Origin: Bacillota bacterium
GTDB taxonomy: Bacteria > Bacillota > Clostridia > Peptostreptococcales > Anaerovoracaceae
Direction of reading: 5' to 3'
Length of the DNA stretch: 51,145 nt
Assembly (NCBI GenBank): GCA_029008005.1
Contig: JAQXIX010000037.1
Span: forward strand, 1 to 51,145
Within the stretch, counting starts at the first letter, position 1; each line of letters starts with the position of its first letter. Below the pieces are notes generated by a model. It was not told the DNA's origin, searched no databases, and saw only the letters and a list, made by a program, of their open reading frames with translations. Both the position numbers and the translations under genes were made by a program. This document shows positions 25,948 to 34,894 of this stretch, in pieces.

Positions 25948-27486
25948 ATGAGTGACGAAAAGAGAAACAATCAGGTGGCGGAAGCTGCTGAAATGACAGA
26001 GCAGGATATTAATGAGCAGAGACAGATAAGAAGAGAAAAGCTTAAGGCTCTGCAGGAAGCAGGCAGAAACCCGTATCTTATAGAAAAATGGGATCAGGAT
26101 GCATATTCGAAGGATATCAAAGAAAACTTTGATGAGTACGAAGACAAGGTAGTTACCATTGCCGGTCGTATGATGGCGAAGAGAGTAATGGGTAAAGCCG
26201 CATTCATCGACATTCAGGATGACAGAGGCAGAATCCAGTGCCACATTAAAAGAGACGTAATCGGACAGGAAGAATACAAGTGGTTCAAGACTTCTGACAT
26301 CGGAGATATTTTCGGCGTTGTAGGTAAGGTTTTCAGAACACAGAAGGGTGAGGTAACTGTTGAGGCTTCACAGCTTGTGCTTCTGTCCAAGTCACTTCAG
26401 GTGCTTCCTGACAAGTGGAGCGGTCTGAAGGATATGGATATAAGATACAGACAGAGATATGTTGATCTTATCGTTAATCCGGAAGTAAAAGAAAGCTTCA
26501 TTAAGAGAACTAAGATTATCAAGGAGATAAAGAGAACTCTTGAAGAAGATTTCGGTTACATGGAAGTTGATACACCAATACTGACAACTATTGCAGGCGG
26601 TGCCAATGCCAGACCGTTTGAAACTCACCACAACACTCTCCACCTGGATATGAAGATGAGAATATCCAACGAGCTCTTCCTTAAGAGACTTATTGTCGGT
26701 GGTATCGACAGAGTTTATGAAATGGGTAAGATGTTCAGAAACGAAGGTATGGACAAAAACCATAACCCTGAGTTCACTTCCATGGAATGTTATTATGCAT
26801 ACGGAAACATGGAAACTACAATGAGAGTTACGGAAACAGTAATCTCCAACGCTGCAAAGGCAGCAACAGGCAGCATGGTAATCAATTACCAGGGTAAGGA
26901 ATTCGATCTGACTCCTCCATGGAGATCAATAGATATGACAGATGCCGTAAGAGATATTACAGGTGTTGATTTCCACGCTATCGAAAGCGATGAAGATGCA
27001 CGTGCTGCAGCAATAGCTTACGGAATGGATGAAGATGATGTTAAGGACATGACAAGAGGTAAGCTTATTGCCGAGATGTTCGAAGAATACTGTGAAGATG
27101 TTCCGGGATTCCTGGACGGCCCTGTATTCGTAACAGGACATCCTGTTGAAATTTCTCCTCTGGCTAAGAGAGATCCTGAAGACCCGAGAATCACAAGAAG
27201 ATTCGAGGCGTACATCAATGGATGGGAAGTGGCAAATGCGTTCTCAGAGCTGAACGACCCAATCGATCAGTACGAGAGATTTGCTGAACAGCAGGCTGAA
27301 CTTGATGCAGGTATCGACGATGAAGCACATCCTATGGATATGGACTTCGTAAATGCTCTGGAAGTAGGTCTCCCTCCGACAGGAGGACTGGGAATCGGTA
27401 TTGACAGAGTTATTATGCTCGTTACTAATGCACCGACAATCAGAGACGTAATTCTCTTCCCGACAATGAAGCCGCTGGATAAATAA
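25948..27486 (+). CDS. lysS: Lysyl-tRNA synthetase, class II
   Basis: A 512-residue class II synthetase. It has an N-terminal OB-fold anticodon-binding domain (VTIAGRMMAKRVMGKAAF, IDIQDDRGRIQ), motif 1, the GGANARPFETHHNTLHLDM segment, and motif 2 with FRNEGMDKNHNPEFTSME. Motif 3 is in GLPPTGGLGIGIDRVIML. ATG 25948 has AAGGAG in front. A short acidic N-terminal extension (residues 1-20) precedes the usual start of the family. It is followed by a strong terminator. Confidence 0.97.
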   Translation: MSDEKRNNQVAEAAEMTEQDINEQRQIRREKLKALQEAGRNPYLIEKWDQDAYSKDIKENFDEYEDKVVTIAGRMMAKRVMGKAAFIDIQDDRGRIQCHIKRDVIGQEEYKWFKTSDIGDIFGVVGKVFRTQKGEVTVEASQLVLLSKSLQVLPDKWSGLKDMDIRYRQRYVDLIVNPEVKESFIKRTKIIKEIKRTLEEDFGYMEVDTPILTTIAGGANARPFETHHNTLHLDMKMRISNELFLKRLIVGGIDRVYEMGKMFRNEGMDKNHNPEFTSMECYYAYGNMETTMRVTETVISNAAKAATGSMVINYQGKEFDLTPPWRSIDMTDAVRDITGVDFHAIESDEDARAAAIAYGMDEDDVKDMTRGKLIAEMFEEYCEDVPGFLDGPVFVTGHPVEISPLAKRDPEDPRITRRFEAYINGWEVANAFSELNDPIDQYERFAEQQAELDAGIDDEAHPMDMDFVNALEVGLPPTGGLGIGIDRVIMLVTNAPTIRDVILFPTMKPLDK

Positions 27487-27529
27487 ATCGGTTAAATAGA
27501 AATACTGCCAAAGGGGCAGCGAATGTTAA

Positions 27530-27583
27530 GCATTCGATTACACATAGTTAGGTCTTAGAAGATGTGTAGTCGGATGCTTTTTT
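27530..27583 (+). terminator. Strong terminator after lysS, with a competing upstream hairpin
   Basis: A 16-bp stem (27530-27545 with 27562-27577, including G-T pairs) is followed by six T. A smaller hairpin, CGAATG/CATTCG at 27520-27536, overlaps its 5' arm and would compete with it, and a CTGCC/GGCAG hairpin precedes that. This may be only a terminator or a small attenuator-like element. Confidence 0.8.
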
Positions 27584-27605
27584 ATTGAGAAGGCCGGTTC
27601 TTTAT

Positions 27606-27658
27606 AATGCCACAAATAATCACAGAAACCCTTGATATTCAGCAGACTTTGTGGCATT
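27606..27658. repeat. Inverted repeat with 11-12 bp arms
   Basis: AATGCCACAAA at 27606-27616 is matched in inverse by TTTGTGGCATT at 27648-27658, enclosing about 31 bases. No T tract follows and no gene lies inside. It could be a relic of a mobile-element end or recombination site in this decayed gap. Confidence 0.5.
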
Positions 27659-27758
27659 TGCGGTTAGTGAAACTGGCGTATTATTTACATGCAGCAACAG
27701 CGGGATGCTTCACCGGAGGGTATTTCTGTATTATAATAGTTTAAAGATGGTGATAATA

Positions 27759-27862
27759 ATGGACACAAAGAATGTATTATTCGAACTTAGAGCAAACAGG
27801 ACGAATTAGCAGGTGAAAGCCGGTCATCGGAGCAGATTAGGGTATATATGTCGAATAAGTAA
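27759..27862 (+). pseudogene. Remnant of an XRE-type helix-turn-helix regulator gene
   Basis: ATG 27759 opens MDTKNVLFELRANRTN and stops at 27809. This matches the usual beginning of small XRE repressors (MDTKNVLxELRKxxG). Shifting frame at 27797 continues the family pattern with QDELAGES before fading out by 27862. So a short N-terminal piece survives with a deletion and frameshift, and the helix-turn-helix core is gone. A TATAAT box lies near 27732, and GTGATAATA sits just before the start. Confidence 0.6.
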
Positions 27863-27871
27863 AGGACAGAA

Positions 27872-29020
27872 GTGATGATAAAGATTTTTGTTACGGGAGA
27901 TAACCATTTCGGGAAGAAATACGGACGATACCCCGAGATCAAGGACAAACTGATACAGAGCAGGTTTGATGTTCTGGAAGATATGGTTCAAAAAGCGGAA
28001 ATGGAAGGCTGTGAACTGTTTGTCATTACGGGGGATCTTTTTGACAACATCAAGACGATAAAAGTTTCTGATGTGAAGCATGTAGCCGGAATATTAGCAG
28101 GATTCACGGGAAATGTGATAGTTCTTCCCGGGAATCACGACTACTTTACGGGAGATGAAACAGTTTGGAAAGACTTTGAAAATGCCATTTCATCGACAGA
28201 ACACAACATTACGCTGATAAAAGAATACAGAAAATATGAATTCGATACTGCAGAAGAAAAAATAGCGGTATATCCTGCCTTTTGCCGGTCGAAGCATTCG
28301 AAAGAAAATAATCTCGGATGGATAAAAAGCGAAGAGATTCATAGAGACGGTGCAATCAATATAGGAATTGCCCACGGAGCACTTCGAGGCATTACACCGG
28401 ACTTAAAGGAAGAATACTTCCTTATGACAGAAATGGAGCTTTCTGCTATACCGGTTGATGTTTGGCTTATCGGACATACTCATATACCGTATCCCGATAC
28501 GCTGGAGGAAAACTCCGATGCGAAAGGGTACAAAATCTTTAATGCAGGAACACACGAGCAGACGGACTTAAGCAATAACACAGAGGGAAACTGCTTTATT
28601 TTAACAATCAGAAAACAAGGAGAGTCGGCTGAAGTTCTTGCCAGAAAATACGTAAGCGGTAAAATACGCTTTTATGATCTGGACATTAGTGTGAAGCCGG
28701 ATAGGGAAAACTCCCTGTCGAATGCCATTAAAGAAGCTGTTAAAGATAAAGACATGAATTCCGTACTCCGTCTTAATCTTTCAGGTTCATTGAAGCAGGA
28801 AGAATACAGAGACAGAAGCAGTATTTACAGAGAGCTTCTCGGAGGTTTTCTGACCTATGAGATAAATGACAGCGATTTGAGTGAAGAAATAACGATTGAA
28901 AAAATACATGAGGAATTCGCTGAGACTAGCTTCGCGGCTCAGTTTATGGAAGAACTCATAGACAATCCTACTGAATTGCAGATGGCGTATCAACTGCTGC
29001 AGGAATGCAGAGAAAGTTAA
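27872..29020 (+). CDS. SbcD/Mre11-like DNA repair exonuclease (metallophosphoesterase)
   Basis: A 382-residue calcineurin-like phosphoesterase. The five metal-binding motifs are present: TGDNHFG, ITGDLFDN, LPGNHDYF, IAHGAL and IGHTHIPY. The C-terminal part (after about residue 270) is a helical region of the type that binds the SMC-like partner. The partner gene follows 16 bases later. Starts at GTG 27872 or ATG 27875 behind AAAGGAC. It resembles the YhaO/SbcD group that processes DNA ends and hairpins. Confidence 0.87.
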   Translation: MMIKIFVTGDNHFGKKYGRYPEIKDKLIQSRFDVLEDMVQKAEMEGCELFVITGDLFDNIKTIKVSDVKHVAGILAGFTGNVIVLPGNHDYFTGDETVWKDFENAISSTEHNITLIKEYRKYEFDTAEEKIAVYPAFCRSKHSKENNLGWIKSEEIHRDGAINIGIAHGALRGITPDLKEEYFLMTEMELSAIPVDVWLIGHTHIPYPDTLEENSDAKGYKIFNAGTHEQTDLSNNTEGNCFILTIRKQGESAEVLARKYVSGKIRFYDLDISVKPDRENSLSNAIKEAVKDKDMNSVLRLNLSGSLKQEEYRDRSSIYRELLGGFLTYEINDSDLSEEITIEKIHEEFAETSFAAQFMEELIDNPTELQMAYQLLQECRES

Positions 29021-29036
29021 GTGGAGGCGTGACATC

Positions 29037-31436
29037 ATGAATATCAAACGATTGGAATGTGACCAGTTTGCAGGTCTTTTGGACAAGAGTCTGGATTTCG
29101 AAAAGGGGCTTAATATAGTTGTCGGTGAAAACGAAAGCGGCAAAAGCACAATGGTGGACCTTATTTATCAGCTCCTGTTCAAGGATGTTAAGCTGAGCGG
29201 ACGAAGCGATACGGATTTTATAGATAAATATTTTCCGAAAAAAGCAGGCGGGTATCAGGGAGATGTGGTTGACGGTGTGCTGGTTTTTGAAACGCCATCC
29301 GGAACATTTAAGCTGAGAAAAGAATGGGAAAAAGGAGAAGGTGTCTGCAGGCTTACTCTCCCGGACGGAACTTCCGTAAAAAGCATTGAAGTAATAAGCG
29401 AAATATTAGGCAAGGAATTAAAACACCGTGCCGGAGTATACAGTGAGATTGTATTTGCTTCCCAGAAAAGTGACAGTAAGGCAGTAGAGAGCATAATGAG
29501 CGCATTAAAGAAAAAAGGTGATTCCTTATGGGAAACAAGAACTGAGCTCACTTCAACCTTGACACGTGCGGCGCTGGAAACGGGCGGCGTTTCCATTGAG
29601 AAAATTGAAAAAAACATACAGACAAATATGGACAGTCTCATCGGACGATGGGATTGGGAAGCAGATGCGCCTGAAGGCGGACCGAAGCGGGCGTCATATA
29701 AGAATGCATGGGTAAACGGAGCCGGTGCAATTGTAAAGGCCTACTATGAAGCCGACAAGATTCGAAGTATGCAGATTGATGCGGAAAATGCAGAAAGAGA
29801 AGCAGAAGCCGAAAAGGAAATTATACAGAGGCTGAGGGCAGAAAAAAAATCAGCCGAAGCAGAGAGAACCGCATTTCAGAAATACAGAGGACTGATAGGG
29901 CAGATTTCTCTCCTTGAAAATTCAATCAAAACCATTGAAGAGAAAATAATCGAACAGAACAAAGCACTTTCCGTATGGCCGGAAACAAAAGACAGTATTG
30001 CAAAAGCTAAAGAACTGCAGGAAAAACTAAGGCAGGCACAGATTCGTGAGTTGTACTTAAAAACGGAACCTGTTTACCGGTCATATCAGAAAAAAACAGA
30101 AGAACTTACCGACATGAAGGAAGTTGATGACTTAGATCTGAAACGCCTGAGAGAACTGGTAATCTGCAAACAGAAGGAAGAAACGAAGCTGACCGGAATT
30201 AATCTGGCTGCGAAAATCAGAGAATTCGGATCTGCCGAAGTGCTGATCACATCAATAGCTACAGGCGAGGTCTTGAACCCATCCGAAGGAGAGGTAAGGA
30301 TTACCGAAGCAGTTAATATCAGTATTCCCGGCATTGCAGATATACAGTTAATGCCGGAGGGCGTTGAGATTGAGAAGGTGGAAGAAAAGCTCAGAACACT
30401 TGAAGGGGAAATAAAAGCTCTGTACGAAAAATACGAAGTGTATAGTCTTGAAGAACTGGAGAATAAATCAGAAGCTTTTGCATCAGCAAAACAGGAATCG
30501 GACAGACTTGCTCTCGAGCTGGAGAAAAATCTCAAGGGAATGGATCGTGAGACCCTTAAAGAGATGAATGCCGGTGTGCCGGAAGACATTGAGAGTGAAA
30601 AGGAAATCGAAAGTCAGATTTCAATTTTGTGCGGAAGTAAAACAATCGACGGGTTCATCGGTGGCATGGAATCGACACTGGACGGTTATGAAAACAGGTA
30701 CGGAAGCGTCGAAAAACTGAAGGCATCGGTTAAGAAACTTAATGAGGATAAAGAAACAAGCCGCAGGAAGCTTGATTCCATGGATGAAATTCCCGAGAAA
30801 TATCATGGTATAGAGGATCCTGACCGCTTTGACGATACTCTGCTGGAGAAAATCGAGGATTATGATGCTCGGATTGAAATTCACAGCATTAAGCTCAGTG
30901 AAGCGGAAAGAAACCTTGGAGACAAGTCATCGGAAGAATATACGGAGGAACTTCAGGACAAGGAAGCCGTTCTGAAAGCACGAAAAACGGAGTATGAGCA
31001 TTGGAATAATATATACAGAGTATTCCGCAGATTAATGGAAAGAAACGATGAGAATCCTGTTGATGACATAGAGGAGAAGTTCCGCGAATATCTGCAGCTG
31101 ATTTCCGAAGGAACTCTTCAGCTCAGGTCAATGGACGAGAAGATGTCTGTGCAGCTGACGAGCGGTACGCACGCACTGACATACGGCATTCTATCGGAGG
31201 GAACGAAAGACACTGTTTCCCTGGCGTTCAGGCTGGCGATGCTCGAACATTTATATCCTGACGGAGACGGACTGGCGGTGTTCGACGATCCCTTTGCCGA
31301 TATGGATGCAAAACGCGTGGAACAGTCATGTAAACTGATTCAGAAATTTGCAGAGAAGAATCAGATCATATTCGTGACATGCGATCGAAAGTATGAGGAA
31401 TATATGTGCGGAAATGTTATTCACATCAACAGATAA
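29037..31436 (+). CDS. SbcC/YhaN/Rad50-like ATPase
   Basis: A 799-residue ABC-type ATPase of the SMC-like repair group. N-terminal half-domain: Walker A in VVGENESGKSTMVD near residue 30. The middle, about residues 230-660, is mostly charged coiled coil. C-terminal half-domain: signature ILSEGTKDTVSLAFRLAML and Walker B FDDPFADMD. It is shorter than Escherichia coli SbcC (about 1050 residues) and closer to the YhaN type. No CxxC zinc hook was noticed at the coiled-coil tip. Forms a complex with the preceding nuclease by family knowledge. Confidence 0.87.
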   Translation: MNIKRLECDQFAGLLDKSLDFEKGLNIVVGENESGKSTMVDLIYQLLFKDVKLSGRSDTDFIDKYFPKKAGGYQGDVVDGVLVFETPSGTFKLRKEWEKGEGVCRLTLPDGTSVKSIEVISEILGKELKHRAGVYSEIVFASQKSDSKAVESIMSALKKKGDSLWETRTELTSTLTRAALETGGVSIEKIEKNIQTNMDSLIGRWDWEADAPEGGPKRASYKNAWVNGAGAIVKAYYEADKIRSMQIDAENAEREAEAEKEIIQRLRAEKKSAEAERTAFQKYRGLIGQISLLENSIKTIEEKIIEQNKALSVWPETKDSIAKAKELQEKLRQAQIRELYLKTEPVYRSYQKKTEELTDMKEVDDLDLKRLRELVICKQKEETKLTGINLAAKIREFGSAEVLITSIATGEVLNPSEGEVRITEAVNISIPGIADIQLMPEGVEIEKVEEKLRTLEGEIKALYEKYEVYSLEELENKSEAFASAKQESDRLALELEKNLKGMDRETLKEMNAGVPEDIESEKEIESQISILCGSKTIDGFIGGMESTLDGYENRYGSVEKLKASVKKLNEDKETSRRKLDSMDEIPEKYHGIEDPDRFDDTLLEKIEDYDARIEIHSIKLSEAERNLGDKSSEEYTEELQDKEAVLKARKTEYEHWNNIYRVFRRLMERNDENPVDDIEEKFREYLQLISEGTLQLRSMDEKMSVQLTSGTHALTYGILSEGTKDTVSLAFRLAMLEHLYPDGDGLAVFDDPFADMDAKRVEQSCKLIQKFAEKNQIIFVTCDRKYEEYMCGNVIHINR

Positions 31437-31452
31437 AATATAATTAAAAAAA

Positions 31453-32343
31453 TTATTCTGCCGGGTTAACGTGGACCATTACATGCTTGGCGTTCGGGAA
31501 TCGTTTTTCTATTCTGTCGTGTACGGCCTCGGCAATGTTGTGGGCTTCAAGAAGTGTTATTGAACCGTCTGCCCATATTTCAACATCAACATAGAACTTG
31601 CTTCCGAAACGCCTGGTCTGAAGGAGATCGATGCCCATTACGTTTTTGTTTTCCATTATGCAATCGCGAAGCTGCTGCTCAGTTTCTTCATCGCAAGAAC
31701 TGTCAACCATTTTGTTCATTGCGTCCATGAAAATATCGTAGGATGCCTTTGCGATGAAAAGGAAAATCACAAGACTGGCGATAGAATCCATAATGGGGTA
31801 TCCAAGCATCGCGCCGCCGATGCCGATAAGTGCGCCGACTGATGAAAGGGCATCCGATCGGTGGTGCCATGCATCTGCCATCAGAGCACTGGAATCGATT
31901 TTTTTGGCGTTGAAGCGAGTGTACCAGAACATGGCTTCTTTTGAGGCTATTGAAATTAATGCCGCAATAAGAGCGAGCATTCCCGGAGCCTTAAGAGTTT
32001 CGTAGCTGCCTCTGAGGATGTTCTGGAATGCGGGAATGCCTATACCGATTCCCGTGAGAAACAGAACCATGGCCAGCATTGTGGCAGCGACACATTCGAG
32101 GCGTTCATGACCGTAAGGGTGATTTTTATCCGGACCTTTTGATGAAAGACGAACGCCTATTATTACAATAAATGAACTGAATACGTCGGATGCAGAATGA
32201 ATCGCATCGCTGATCATCGCACTTGAGTGTGCGAAAATCCCGGCGAAGAGCTTAAGTCCGGCCAGAACAAGATTGCCGGCAATCGATATAACTGCCACTC
32301 TGGTGGCAGTTTTCTGAAATGAATTTTCGGTTTTTGTTTTCAT
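31453..32343 (-). CDS. Cation diffusion facilitator efflux transporter (Co/Ni/Zn type)
   Basis: A 296-residue CDF protein with about six membrane helices and a C-terminal cytosolic metal-sensing domain. Metal-site residues are in SDAIHSASD (helix 2) and ADAWHHRSD (helix 5); the cytosolic domain holds VDVEIWADGSITLLEAH and a final HVMVHVNP. I chose ATG 32343, preceded by GAGGT. It exports divalent metal ions in exchange for protons. The NiCo riboswitch directly upstream points to cobalt and nickel as the physiological cargo. Confidence 0.93.
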   Translation of the reverse strand: MKTKTENSFQKTATRVAVISIAGNLVLAGLKLFAGIFAHSSAMISDAIHSASDVFSSFIVIIGVRLSSKGPDKNHPYGHERLECVAATMLAMVLFLTGIGIGIPAFQNILRGSYETLKAPGMLALIAALISIASKEAMFWYTRFNAKKIDSSALMADAWHHRSDALSSVGALIGIGGAMLGYPIMDSIASLVIFLFIAKASYDIFMDAMNKMVDSSCDEETEQQLRDCIMENKNVMGIDLLQTRRFGSKFYVDVEIWADGSITLLEAHNIAEAVHDRIEKRFPNAKHVMVHVNPAE

Positions 32344-32373
32344 TTGATACCTCGCTTGATTATCTCGGGGCAT

Positions 32374-32416
32374 AAAAATACCCACGAATCAGTAATAATT
32401 ATTGCTGTCCCGTGGG
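32374..32416 (-). terminator. Terminator of the NiCo riboswitch expression platform
   Basis: On the minus strand CCCACG (32416-32411) pairs with CGTGGG (32386-32381), with a nearly palindromic inner stem and TATTTTT after it. The 5' arm overlaps the last aptamer stem, so ligand binding and termination are mutually exclusive. Confidence 0.8.
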
Positions 32417-32478
32417 GTAATCCACTGTCACTGATGCGACCCGGCTCCATGACCTGACTGTCACGGCCTGTTCAGTTT
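32404..32478 (-). promoter_or_regulatory. NiCo (czcD motif) riboswitch
   Basis: The minus strand reads in order ACTGAACAGGC, TGAC-loop-GGTCATG, AGCCGGG, and a GTGG/CCAC stem ending in GGGACAG. These are the conserved blocks of the Ni2+/Co2+ riboswitch, which is known upstream of czcD-type CDF exporters. Metal binding should block the overlapping terminator and turn on the exporter gene. A promoter lies just upstream. Confidence 0.88.
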
Positions 32479-32491
32479 TATTTCTGTAGAG

Positions 32492-32519
32492 AGTATCACG
32501 AGTTGCAGGCGATTGTCAA
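32492..32519 (-). promoter_or_regulatory. Sigma-A promoter for the riboswitch-controlled efflux gene
   Basis: Minus strand TTGACA (32519-32514), 16-base spacer, GATACT (32497-32492). It overlaps the leader of the divergent S4-protein gene. Confidence 0.6.
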
Positions 32520-32544
32520 GAAGAGTATGAAAAAAGGAGAATTT

Positions 32545-33345
32545 ATGGATAAGGACAGGCTGTTTATTGCGCAGCTGGAAGACAGATTTAACAGAGCAGA
32601 CAGCAGATATATGATGGTGTCGGGTGATTTTATGGATGCACATCAGAAAAAGCTGGCATCGGATTTCATGAGACAGATGAAGATCCCGTGCGCTGCTGAC
32701 ACCGGAGATGATTATCCGGGATTAAGATATATGTTTTTTGGAGGATATGAAGGAGCAGAACGTACTATTCCCGTATTTCTGCCGGACTACTGTGACCCTG
32801 CCGAAGTCATAAGCCTGCTGTCGGCGGTGAGAGTGACTGCGCCGAAAGGCGGAAGGAAGCTTAGTCACAGAGATTATCTCGGGGCGCTGATGGGACTTGG
32901 AATTGACAGAGAAGTAACAGGAGACATTATTGTCCGTGATGAAGAATCCCCTGAAGGACCGGGAGCTGATATTATCCTGCTGTCTGAAATGGCGGATTTT
33001 ATTCTTCTGAATTACAGCAAGGCCGGAAGGGCGGAACTTAAACCCGAAGTAATTCCTCTCGATGAAATCTCCGAATCAAATGTGAACTTAACATACAGAA
33101 CCGATACAGTTGCATCACTGCGCCTTGACAGCGTTCTGGCAAGCGGATTCGGAATGTCCCGGGCAAAGGCAGCAGAAGCAATCCGGGCAGGACTCGTATC
33201 AGTAAACGGAATGGAAGTAATAAAGGTTGATGCAGAAGTTGAGGAGAAGGACAGAATAACATTAAGAGGAAAAGGAAGGATGATTCTGGAAGAAGTGGGA
33301 AACCGCAGCCGCAAAGGGCGAATATTCATAAGAACAGGAATATAA
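32545..33345 (+). CDS. YlmH-like RNA-binding protein with S4 domain
   Basis: A 266-residue protein similar to Bacillus YlmH. A mixed N-terminal domain (FMDAHQKKLASDFM, YMFFGGYEGAERTIPVFLPDY) and a central GRKLSHRDYLGALMGLGIDREVTGDI are family marks. The C-terminal S4 fold, about residues 180-245, contains LRLDSVLASGFGMSRAKAAEAIRAGLVSVNGMEV. YlmH binds RNA and is linked to ribosome quality control and cell division. I chose ATG 32545 with AAAAGGAG in front; the frame is open further upstream into the divergent promoter region. Confidence 0.9.
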   Translation: MDKDRLFIAQLEDRFNRADSRYMMVSGDFMDAHQKKLASDFMRQMKIPCAADTGDDYPGLRYMFFGGYEGAERTIPVFLPDYCDPAEVISLLSAVRVTAPKGGRKLSHRDYLGALMGLGIDREVTGDIIVRDEESPEGPGADIILLSEMADFILLNYSKAGRAELKPEVIPLDEISESNVNLTYRTDTVASLRLDSVLASGFGMSRAKAAEAIRAGLVSVNGMEVIKVDAEVEEKDRITLRGKGRMILEEVGNRSRKGRIFIRTGI

Positions 33346-33372
33346 GTTAAATAAATAACTTTTGATGCGTTG

Positions 33373-33401
33373 TTAACATTCCCTTTTGATAGTGGTATAA
33401 T
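33373..33401 (+). promoter_or_regulatory. Sigma-A promoter for pta
   Basis: TTAACA at 33373-33378, 17-base spacer, TATAAT at 33396-33401. Confidence 0.7.
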
Positions 33402-33448
33402 TCTGTTGGCACTTTGATAGTGAACAAAACGAAAGGATAAAGGAAAAC

Positions 33449-34426
33449 ATGTTTGAAAATTTAGTTGAAATACTTAAAGAAAACCCTAGAAAAATCGTAT
33501 TTACAGAAGGTCCGGATCCGAGAATTCTCGAGGCGACTGACAGACTTAAGAAAGGCGGATTCCTTACACCTGTGCTGGTAGGAAATGTTGATGAAGTTAA
33601 AGCAGCAGCCGAAAAAGGCGGATTCGATATTGAAGGAATCGAAATTCTCGATCCGCTCACATACGAAGGTATGGAAGAAATGGTTGCCAAGATGGTTGAA
33701 CTCAGAAAGGGCAAGATGACTGAAGAACAGTGCAGAGACGCTCTTTCGAAAGGAAATTATTTCGGAACAATGCTGGTTAAGATGGGTGTTGCCGATGCGC
33801 TTCTGGGTGGTGCAACATATTCAACAGCAGATACAGTAAGACCTGCACTTCAGCTGATTAAGACAAAACCCGGCAACAAGAGCGTGTCATCAGTCTTCAT
33901 CATGGTAAGAGAACACGAAGACGGAAAGGCTCCTGAAATTCTCGCAATGGGTGACTGCGCTATTAACATTAAGCCGTCAGCAGAAGAAATCGCAGAGTGT
34001 GCCGTTGAATCAGCAGGAACTGCCAAGGTCTTCGGAGTTGAACCTAAGGTAGCAATGCTTTCATATTCAACAAAGGGCTCAGGTGCCGGAGAAGATGTTG
34101 ACAAGATGGTTGAAGCTACAAGACTTGCTCAGGAAGCGGCTCCTGAACTTGACATTGACGGTGAACTTCAGTTTGACGCATCAGTATCACCGGTTGTTGC
34201 CAAGACAAAGTGCAAAGGCTCGAAGGTTGCAGGTCAGGCAAACGTATTCATCTTCCCTGATATCAATGCAGGAAACATCGGATATAAGATTGCTCAGAGA
34301 CTCGGAGGCTTCGATGCATACGGTCCTATTCTTCAGGGACTTAACGCACCGATTAACGACCTTTCAAGAGGCTGCAATGCTGACGAAGTGTATACAATGG
34401 CACTTATTACAGCAGCACTGAAATAA
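33449..34426 (+). CDS. pta: Phosphate acetyltransferase
   Basis: A 325-residue phosphotransacetylase that converts acetyl-CoA and phosphate to acetyl phosphate, the first half of the acetate/ATP-forming branch. It begins KIVFTEGPDPRILEATDRL. Further conserved blocks are GMLVKMGVADALLGGATYSTADTVRPALQLI-type residues, LSYSTKGSG, ELQFDASVSPVVAKTK and the C-terminal NVFIFPDINAGNIGYKIAQRLG. Length is that of the short, single-domain Pta class. An acetate kinase gene, often adjacent, is not in the window. The gene has its own promoter and terminator. Confidence 0.95.
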   Translation: MFENLVEILKENPRKIVFTEGPDPRILEATDRLKKGGFLTPVLVGNVDEVKAAAEKGGFDIEGIEILDPLTYEGMEEMVAKMVELRKGKMTEEQCRDALSKGNYFGTMLVKMGVADALLGGATYSTADTVRPALQLIKTKPGNKSVSSVFIMVREHEDGKAPEILAMGDCAINIKPSAEEIAECAVESAGTAKVFGVEPKVAMLSYSTKGSGAGEDVDKMVEATRLAQEAAPELDIDGELQFDASVSPVVAKTKCKGSKVAGQANVFIFPDINAGNIGYKIAQRLGGFDAYGPILQGLNAPINDLSRGCNADEVYTMALITAALK

Positions 34427-34461
34427 ACAAAGCTATACAGCAGAGCGAAACATATAATAAT

Positions 34462-34503
34462 AAAGGGCTGCGGCACTGTGTAATCAGTGTAGCAGCCCTT
34501 TTA
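34462..34503. terminator. Bidirectional terminator between pta and the Rrf2 gene
   Basis: AAAGGGCTGC pairs with GCAGCCCTTT, with an inner CACTG/CAGTG stem, and A/T tracts on both sides. On the minus strand the stem overlaps the last codons and stop of the Rrf2 gene. Confidence 0.88.
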
Positions 34504-34894
34504 CAAGATCTTCAATAGTGATTCCGTAAAAAAAGTCGTGAATCATAGAATCGTATTTTTTCCACATAGGCAGTGTTTTGCAGTTTTCCATTCTTGGGCA
34601 TATGTTATCCTCATCGGCGAGACAGGCAACAGTAGCCAGCGTGCCTTCTGCGGCAGTGAGAATTTCACCGACAGTGTATTCTGACGGTTTTTTAATCAGG
34701 CAGTATCCGCCGCCTTTACCGCTGAACCCCTTTACCATCTTATTTGATACCAGAAGCTTCACAATAATTTCAAGATATTTCTTTGAAATGTCCTGGCGCT
34801 GTGCAATATCAGACAGAGGTACAGGCTGGCCTTCCGGTTGTTCGGCAAGGTCAATCATGAAACGGATAGCGTATCTTCCTTTTGTTGAAATCAT
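34484..34894 (-). CDS. Rrf2-family transcriptional regulator (CymR/IscR-like)
   Basis: A 136-residue DNA-binding protein with the typical start MISTKGRYAIRFMIDLAE and a winged helix-turn-helix (SDIAQRQDISKKYLEIIVKLLV, GKGGGYCLIKKP). The C-terminal loop has three cysteines spaced C-x7-C-x5-C (ACLADEDNICPRMENC). Such cysteines bind an Fe-S cluster in IscR and NsrR, while CymR, the cysteine-metabolism repressor, acts with CysK. It is divergent from a cysteine/homocysteine operon containing cysK, which fits a CymR-like role. ATG 34894 has AAAGGAGG in front. Confidence 0.9.
   Translation of the reverse strand: MISTKGRYAIRFMIDLAEQPEGQPVPLSDIAQRQDISKKYLEIIVKLLVSNKMVKGFSGKGGGYCLIKKPSEYTVGEILTAAEGTLATVACLADEDNICPRMENCKTLPMWKKYDSMIHDFFYGITIEDLVKGLLH

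Noticed and set aside
27606-27658. A CRISPR-like or tRNA-like element after lysS
   Set aside because: There is only one inverted repeat with no repeated units, no CCA-type end and no cloverleaf; it is reported only as an inverted repeat.
27872-31436. The metallophosphoesterase/ATPase pair as a novel antiviral defence system
   Set aside because: The motifs and order fit ordinary SbcD/SbcC or YhaO/YhaN repair proteins, and no other defence genes are near.
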